Below, one piece after another: positions 7,801 to 10,373 of a stretch of DNA of 10,373 nucleotides. Within the stretch, counting starts at the first letter, position 1; each line of letters begins with the position of its first letter. Position numbers and translations under genes: made by a program. Where the stretch lies: NCBI GenBank assembly GCA_031283915.1, contig JAITAY010000323.1:1-10373 (forward strand). Direction: 5' to 3'. This stretch comes from Tannerella sp. (lineage in GTDB: Bacteria; Bacteroidota; Bacteroidia; Bacteroidales; Tannerellaceae). The notes under the pieces are model-generated. The model was not told where the DNA came from. It searched no databases and saw only the letters and a list, made by a program, of their open reading frames with translations.

Positions 7801-8273
7801 GTGAACCGTCGGCTGCCGAACTCAAGTCGCTGCACAAGCTGATCAAGAAAGTATCCTGGGACATTGAGCATTTCTCGTTCAATACCTCGGTCAGCGCCTT
7901 TATGATTTGCGTGAACGAATTGACGGCGCTTAAATGCGCAAAACGCGCCGTACTGGAGCCGCTTATCATTCTCCTGGCGCCTTTTGCCCCTCATGTCGCC
8001 GAAGAACTGTGGCATGCGACGGGTAATGTCAATAGCGTCTGCGATGCTGCGTGGCCGGCACACGAGGAAGCATATCTGAAAGAAGATACCGTCACCTATG
8101 CCGTTTCCTTTAACGGCCGGGTACGTTACAGTCTTGAACTGCCCGCCGGCCTGCTACGTGAAGGCGTGGAACAGGCGGCGCTGACGCATGAACTCTCGGC
8201 TAAATGGCTCGAAGGCCGGACGCCGCGAAAAATCATCGTCGTGACCGGCAAGATAATCAACATGGTTTTGTAA
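4872..8273 (+). CDS. leuS: Leucyl-tRNA synthetase with an in-frame inserted DUF559 nuclease domain
   Basis: LeuRS charges tRNA-Leu with leucine and hydrolyses mischarged tRNA in its CP1 editing domain. The class I signature HVGH is at residues 48-51 and KMSKS at 907-911. The CP1 editing motif TTRADT is at 500-505, and the GHDSRDY segment carries the editing Asp at about 596. The anticodon-binding region with FAPHVAEELW is near the C terminus. The start MEYNFRDIEKKW at 4872 matches the usual Bacteroidales N terminus; the ATG at 4869 directly before it is equally possible. The product is 1133 residues against roughly 930-945 in relatives. The excess is a block at residues 291-494, inserted between strand AEIRFY and strand YITVFTTR, encoding a VSR-like nuclease domain bounded by inverted repeats. 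Outside this block every expected LeuRS motif is present and the frame is intact, so the protein is probably functional in aminoacylation. Whether editing survives is unknown. Confidence 0.96.
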   Translation: MEYNFRDIEKKWQQWWREKEVYRVGEDESKPKYYVLDMFPYPSGAGLHVGHPLGYIASDIFARYKRLKGFNVLHPMGYDAYGLPAEQYAIQTGQHPYVTTRSNIERYREQLNKIGFSFDWSREVQTCDPAYYHWTQWAFVQMFNSFYCYDENRALPISELIRGFEAVGTQGLNVASGGNYSFTAEAWNAMNEVQRQEVLMDYRLAYLGDTVVNWCPALGTVLANDEVVNGVSERGGYPVEQKVMRQWCLRVSAYAQRLLDGLETVDWTESLKEMQRNWIGRSEGAEIRFYLSPGPSPQGRGERRDETEQDGGTGKCCAAGTASEKECRDEAEQNGTGNPRGWYRETTNHKNWHLLINRAKELRTHQTEAEKQLWGILRAGKTGYKIRRQHIVDGYIADFINLEKQVIIEIDGGVHQTEEAGENDALRTRILNENGFSVIRFTNEEVFADPYLVAEKITQYIDSCPSRREKTLSHANTSHGQSIPLSCGEGSGERYITVFTTRADTIFGVTFMVLAPESEYVPFVVTPEQQAAVDTYLSATRKKTERERMAERRVTGIFSGSYAINPVTNEAIPVWISDYVLAGYGTGAIMAVPGHDSRDYAFARHFNLPIIPLIKGCDISEDSFDAKEGIMMNSGFLNGLTVKEAIQAAREYIEANGLGRIKVNYRLRDAIFSRQRYWGEPFPIYYDASGLPQPLPVDKLPLELPEVDKFLPTETGEPPLGRADRWAWDSVNGQVTDTSRIDGRTVFPLELNTMPGFAGSSAYYLRYMDPHNPDELVSPAANQYWRNVDLYLGGTEHATGHLIYSRFWNKFLHDRGLICEDEPFRKLINQGMIQGRSNFVYRVNGTNTFVSFNLKDRYDVTPLHVDVNIVSGDLLDRNAFRRWNPEYRDAEFILEDGKYVCGWAVEKMSKSMYNVVNPDTIVEKYGADTLRLYEMFLGPLEQSKPWDTNGIDGVHRFLKKLWALFYGQADTLQVTDGEPSAAELKSLHKLIKKVSWDIEHFSFNTSVSAFMICVNELTALKCAKRAVLEPLIILLAPFAPHVAEELWHATGNVNSVCDAAWPAHEEAYLKEDTVTYAVSFNGRVRYSLELPAGLLREGVEQAALTHELSAKWLEGRTPRKIIVVTGKIINMVL
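5739..5774 (+). repeat. Left terminal inverted repeat of the leuS-embedded element
   Basis: This 36-base end matches the reverse complement of 6320-6355 at 31 of 36 positions. It contains a perfect 8-bp hairpin: CCCCTCCC at 5753-5760, loop CACAA, GGGAGGGG at 5766-5773. An alternative outer pairing uses CTCTCCCC at 5743-5750. In the leuS frame it is translated as YLSPGPSPQGRG. Confidence 0.85.
5741..6353 (+). mobile_element. Palindrome-bounded element encoding a DUF559 nuclease, inside leuS
   Basis: A 613-base block with inverted-repeat ends has TA on both outer sides. Counting one TA, the insertion is 615 bases, exactly 205 codons, so the leuS frame is kept. Its middle (about 5938-6256) encodes a DUF559-type domain: the ELRTHQTEAEKQLWGIL helix, the Y-I-A-D-F strand with Asp at leuS residue 398, the I-I-E-I-D-G-G-V-H motif with Glu409, Asp411 and His415, then NENGFSVIRFTNEEV. 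DUF559 belongs to the VSR-like branch of the PD-(D/E)XK nuclease fold, and the presumed catalytic residues are all present. There is no Met codon in the leuS frame just before the domain, so it is probably made only as part of LeuRS. No intein motifs (Cys/Ser at the first position, His-Asn at the end) are seen at the edges. Genes of this family flanked by palindromes encoding LSPxxSPxGRGE-like peptides are familiar from other genomes. Mobility of the element is inferred. Confidence 0.8.
5779..5875 (+). repeat. Direct repeat in the linker before the nuclease domain
   Basis: A 25-base unit at 5779-5803 recurs at 5851-5875 with three mismatches (core GCCGTGACGAARCGGAACAG). The offset is 72 bases, a multiple of three, so the repeats are read in the same frame as RRDETEQDGG and CRDEAEQNGT. 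Just downstream, ATGGTACCGG occurs twice. This looks like former untranslated sequence of the element, now read as a hydrophilic linker. Confidence 0.65.
6320..6355 (-). repeat. Right terminal inverted repeat of the leuS-embedded element
   Basis: This is the inverted partner of 5739-5774 (31 of 36 identical). It contains a perfect 9-bp hairpin with a TGT loop: CCCCTCTCC at 6321-6329 and GGAGAGGGG at 6333-6341. It is translated in the leuS frame as IPLSCGEGSGERY before the synthetase sequence resumes. Differences from the left end include paired changes that keep the stem, suggesting that the hairpin itself has been under selection. Confidence 0.85.
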
Positions 8274-8282
8274 AATGGATAT

Positions 8283-8448
8283 CGGATATAATGCCCATAC
8301 GCATGGACGCAAACAGAAAGAACCCGTCAGGGTTCAAACAGGGGTAGAAGAATGCATCTGCACCGGATATACGACCCATACGGGGTCGGACAATGGGATG
8401 GATGATTAATACTACCAGTATAAAATCCCTGCGGGATGGATTCTGGTA
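8283..8448. repeat. Cluster of small hairpins between leuS and the YitT-family gene
   Basis: Four short stem-loops lie in about 165 bases: ATGC/GCAT around CCATAC (8290-8303), GAACCC-GTCA-GGGTTC (8320-8335), CGACCC-ATACG-GGGTCG (8372-8388), and a two-tier stem with outer TACCAG/CTGGTA (8413-8418, 8443-8448) and inner ATCCC-TGC-GGGAT (8425-8437). The stretch from 8283 (CGGATATA, then CCCATACG) is repeated 81 bases later at 8364. No long T-run follows any stem, so these are not clear intrinsic terminators. They look like members of an intergenic hairpin-repeat family. Confidence 0.6.
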
Positions 8449-8482
8449 ACATACACGATATTCATTAATATGTATATAGAAG

Positions 8483-9358
8483 ATGAAACAACATTCGCTC
8501 CATAGACTGTACCACCCCGTCCGCGACTATGTGTTTATCGGCATCGGGACGCTACTGTTCGGGTTTGGGTTCAACGGGTTTATCCTGCCCTCCGAAATCG
8601 TCCCGGGCGGATTGACGGGAGTGTGTTCGCTGCTGTTCTTCCTGACGAAGATTCCGGTGTCGGTGAGCTATGCCGCGGTGAACATTGCCCTGCTGTTGCT
8701 TGCATACAAACTGCTGGGATTTCGTTTTATGGTGAATACGGTGTTTGGGGTCGTTGCCCTTACGTGTTCGCTGATGCTCTTTGAGTGGCTGCTGGGCGGC
8801 CGGCCAATTATCAGGGATGAACCGTTCATGTCCATTTTGATAGGAGGCGCACTTTGTGGCGCAGGACTGGGCATTATTTTTTCGGCCAATGGCAGCACCG
8901 GCGGAACGGATATCGTAGGCGCCATCGTCAACAAATACAGGAACATCTCCATTGGACGAACACTGCTCTTATGCGACTTTATAGTCATCGGCTCCTCCTA
9001 TTTTATCTTCCACGACATTGAGAAAATCATGTTCGGGTTTGTAGAGATGGCCGTCAACAACTACGTGCTCGACCGTGTCGTGAACGCAAACAACCAGTCG
9101 GTACTGTTCCTGATCTTTTCGCGGAAGCATGAAGAAATTACCGAACGTATCATCAGCGACTTGGGACGTGGCTGTACCATCCTCGATGGTCAGGGCGGTT
9201 ATTCCCGGGAGCCGGCAAAGATGATTGTATTGCTGGCTAAAAACCGCGAGAGTGTGACGGTCTTCCGTTTAGTCAAGTCCATCGACCAGCAGGCCTTTAT
9301 TTCGCAAAGTTCCGTCCGCGGTGTATACGGCGAAGGCTTTGATCCGATCAAGTGTTGA
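8483..9358 (+). CDS. YitT-family membrane protein (DUF161 plus C-terminal DUF2179)
   Basis: A 291-residue inner-membrane protein. Hydrophobic segments at about residues 17-35, 45-55, 60-78, 85-104, 117-135 and 160-176 form the YitT membrane domain, which carries the family motif FGFNGFILPSEIVPGGLTG near 28-46 and the SANGSTGGTDIV segment at 134-145. A soluble C-terminal domain from about 205 to the end (VLFLIFSRKHEEIT, GCTILDGQGGYSR, DQQAFISQSSVRGVYGEGF) matches the DUF2179 pattern. The family is widespread and its transport substrate or role is not established. The start ATG at 8483 gives a positively charged N terminus before the first membrane segment. The gene lies 209 bases after leuS on the same strand. 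No TAnnTTTG promoter is obvious in the gap, so readthrough from leuS is possible. Confidence 0.93.
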   Translation: MKQHSLHRLYHPVRDYVFIGIGTLLFGFGFNGFILPSEIVPGGLTGVCSLLFFLTKIPVSVSYAAVNIALLLLAYKLLGFRFMVNTVFGVVALTCSLMLFEWLLGGRPIIRDEPFMSILIGGALCGAGLGIIFSANGSTGGTDIVGAIVNKYRNISIGRTLLLCDFIVIGSSYFIFHDIEKIMFGFVEMAVNNYVLDRVVNANNQSVLFLIFSRKHEEITERIISDLGRGCTILDGQGGYSREPAKMIVLLAKNRESVTVFRLVKSIDQQAFISQSSVRGVYGEGFDPIKC

Positions 9359-9468
9359 TTTCCCTTATTCCCTTATTACGGGAGAGAGGAAGTATGGACG
9401 ATGAAGAGGGAGAGAGGAGAGAATGCATTTCAGCGTGTTGCATAAGTATCTACCATGAAAAGTTAGGG

Positions 9469-9535
9469 TTTGATCGGATGGCTTCGTCATGCCACGGAGC
9501 TATCAACCGCTATTCTCTAATCACTAACCACTAAT
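9469..9535 (-). repeat. Diverged partial inverted copy of the 206-bp element
   Basis: TTTGATCGGA at 9469-9478 followed by GCTTCGTC at 9481-9488 matches the reverse complement of 9903-9922 at 18 of 20 positions. Similarity continues for about 28 more bases at roughly 19 of 28 (CTATTCT at 9510-9516 is shared), then becomes ACTAAC-rich sequence like the arms of the full element. The outer 29-bp ends are not recognisable in this copy. Confidence 0.55.
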
Positions 9536-9691
9536 TTCTTTTCTCATCCCTTGATTGACGGAGACTGACAGGGGAGTTGTAATTAACAAAAAGCCCAACC
9601 GAATGGACGACGGATGAATCCCTGAATTTATGATATGAAAAGAGAAATTGGTTTTCATTTCCGGAAAAATGTTCATTTATTTTGAAATTTC

Positions 9692-9742
9692 TCCGAAAAC
9701 ACTTTCGGACTTCCTCCGACCTTCCTCCGACCCTCCTCCGAG
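9692..9742. repeat. Hairpin followed by an 11-bp tandem repeat
   Basis: TCCGAAA (9692-9698) and TTTCGGA (9703-9709) form a perfect 7-bp stem with a 4-base loop. Immediately after come three 11-base units, CTTCCTCCGAC at 9710-9720 and 9721-9731 and CCTCCTCCGAG at 9732-9742. The shared TCCGA word links the stem to the repeats. There is no adjacent T-run to suggest an intrinsic terminator. Confidence 0.7.
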
Positions 9743-9822
9743 GTGCTCCTGCTCCTTTAATCGTTAAAAAAAACAAGTAAATCATCAGGAGAAAACTTTT
9801 TGTTGCGATTTGATACATTTGT

Positions 9823-10028
9823 TTATACTGCACGCGGTATAGTTTTGTGCATAAACAGGTAGTTAGTAGCTGGTAGAATAGTAGTCGGTAGTTCTGTGAT
9901 ACGACGAAGCTGTCCGATCAAATCCTCACGTTTACGCCTTTCCCTCCAACTGCCGCTTTTCTGTCAAAAGCCCTCTACTAACTACTAACTACCCCTTTAT
10001 GCACAAAACCATACCGCACGCAGTATAA
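9823..10028. repeat. 206-bp MITE-like inverted-repeat element
   Basis: The two ends are inverted repeats of about 54 bases (9824-9877 and 9974-10027), identical at most positions, with one extra matching base outside each. Each arm consists of the 29-bp motif at the outside and TAGTTAGTAG-type sequence inside. The roughly 96-base centre has no open frame. Small size, long inverted ends and lack of coding sequence resemble a MITE or a large palindromic intergenic repeat. No clear target duplication is visible. Confidence 0.7.
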
Positions 10029-10105
10029 TCAATATGCAGCATTTCTATCTGCACATAGTTTTTGTTTTTTCATTCGACATAAAAACTGCTCGCCGGCTTT
10101 TTCTG

Positions 10106-10212
10106 AAACGATAACTATCTTTTGAGTAAACGATAACTATCCTTTTTCGAAAAGATCGGTAATCGTTTCAAAATTGATAAGTAATCGTTTTTCAAGAGAT
10201 CGGTAATCATTT
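10106..10212. repeat. Five-unit array with 22-bp period and internal inversion
   Basis: Two direct units beginning AAACGATAACTATC start at 10106 and 10128. Three units of the opposite orientation, with core GATCGGTAATCGTTT, start at 10154, 10176 and 10198, again 22 bases apart. The orientation switch lies at the palindrome CTTTTTCGAAAAG (10142-10154), so units 2 and 3 can fold into a long imperfect hairpin. The last unit touches the TAA stop (10212-10214) of the minus-strand HU-like gene. The array may act in transcript ending of that gene or bind a protein; both are inference. Confidence 0.75.
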
Positions 10213-10373
10213 TACTTTGTCTTTTCGTATTTGAGCGTTGACAGCATTTCTTTCAGGTCAATGCCCGGACGGAAAGCTATTTTCGGGTTTTTGATAAGCG
10301 ATACGCGAAACTTTTCCGCCGTTTCCGCGCCGTCGCTCGTGAGGGCTATCTGGAAGGTACCGAAGTCGCCGAA
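10212..10373 (-). CDS. HU-related histone-like DNA-binding protein, C-terminal part
   Basis: Reading the minus strand from the window edge gives 53 codons and a TAA at 10214-10212. The visible residues start FGDFGTFQIALTSDGAE and end KEMLSTLKYEKTK. The G-D-F-G-x-F-Q segment, the F-R-P-G-x-D-L-K-x-M-L motif and the basic C terminus match the Bacteroidetes HU-related family (the TIGR01201 type), nucleoid-associated proteins larger than classical HU that bind DNA as dimers. The N-terminal part and the start lie outside the window, so length and promoter cannot be judged. The 22-bp array adjoins the stop codon. Confidence 0.85.
   Translation of the reverse strand, partial: FGDFGTFQIALTSDGAETAEKFRVSLIKNPKIAFRPGIDLKEMLSTLKYEKTK

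Larger units (their letters stand above)
9359..10211. other. Repeat-rich noncoding region
   Basis: About 850 bases without a supportable gene on either strand. It contains, in order, a diverged inverted partial copy of the 206-bp element (9469-9535), a hairpin with an 11-bp triplet repeat (9692-9742), the 206-bp inverted-repeat element (9823-10028) and a 22-bp period array (10106-10212). The stretch 10029-10105 holds nothing I recognise. Short open frames here (for example one starting near 9352) are low-complexity and look like no protein. Confidence 0.75.

Noticed and set aside
9352..9534. Possible 60-residue ORF overlapping the end of the YitT-family gene
   Set aside because: Low-complexity residues with no recognisable domain. 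It overlaps the upstream gene and covers a region explained by repeat sequence.
10106..10212. 22-bp array as a CRISPR
   Set aside because: Units are contiguous, have no unique spacers, and change orientation, which is incompatible with a CRISPR array.

Overview
The window looks like a chromosomal segment from a Bacteroidales bacterium, most likely Tannerella/Parabacteroides/Porphyromonas-like. This rests on protein resemblance (LeuRS, RecG, and a histone-like HU-related protein of the Bacteroidetes type), on two TAnnTTTGC promoter -7 boxes typical of Bacteroidetes, and on several families of small intergenic repeats. The species cannot be fixed from the sequence alone.

Layout: (1) 137-3135, plus strand: a tightly packed operon of xseB (exonuclease VII small subunit), ispD (isoprenoid precursor synthesis) and recG (branch-migrating helicase). 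The genes overlap by 4 and 16 bases behind one recognisable promoter. (2) 3136-4404, minus strand: two decayed, truncated transposase genes of different families (IS4/IS701-like and IS982-like) joined end to end. (3) 4405-4871: noncoding leader with a short 21-bp repeat and the leuS promoter. (4) 4872-8273: leuS, a leucyl-tRNA synthetase about 200 residues longer than usual. (5) 8274-8482: a cluster of small hairpins. (6) 8483-9358: a YitT-family membrane protein. (7) 9359-10211: about 850 bases without a gene but dense in repeats. (8) 10212-10373, minus strand: the C-terminal 53 codons of an HU-related DNA-binding protein that runs off the window.

The standout is in leuS. Between the beta strand ending IRFY and the strand carrying the editing motif TTRADT lies a 615-base segment that is exactly 205 codons. 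It is bounded by 36-bp terminal inverted repeats, each containing a nested hairpin, with TA at both outer edges. It encodes an apparently intact DUF559 (VSR-like, PD-(D/E)XK) nuclease domain in the same reading frame as the synthetase. This looks like a palindrome-bounded, nuclease-carrying mobile element that has become a translated domain inside the CP1 editing domain of an essential enzyme, resembling in logic a Rickettsia palindromic element or an intein-borne nuclease, but with no visible splicing motifs.

A second layer is the repeat content. A 29-bp motif occurs three times: once just upstream of the xseB promoter and twice as the outer ends of a 206-bp inverted-repeat element at 9823-10028. 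That element has a diverged inverted partial copy nearby. A five-unit array of 22-bp period, which reverses orientation in the middle, abuts the stop codon of the HU-like gene.
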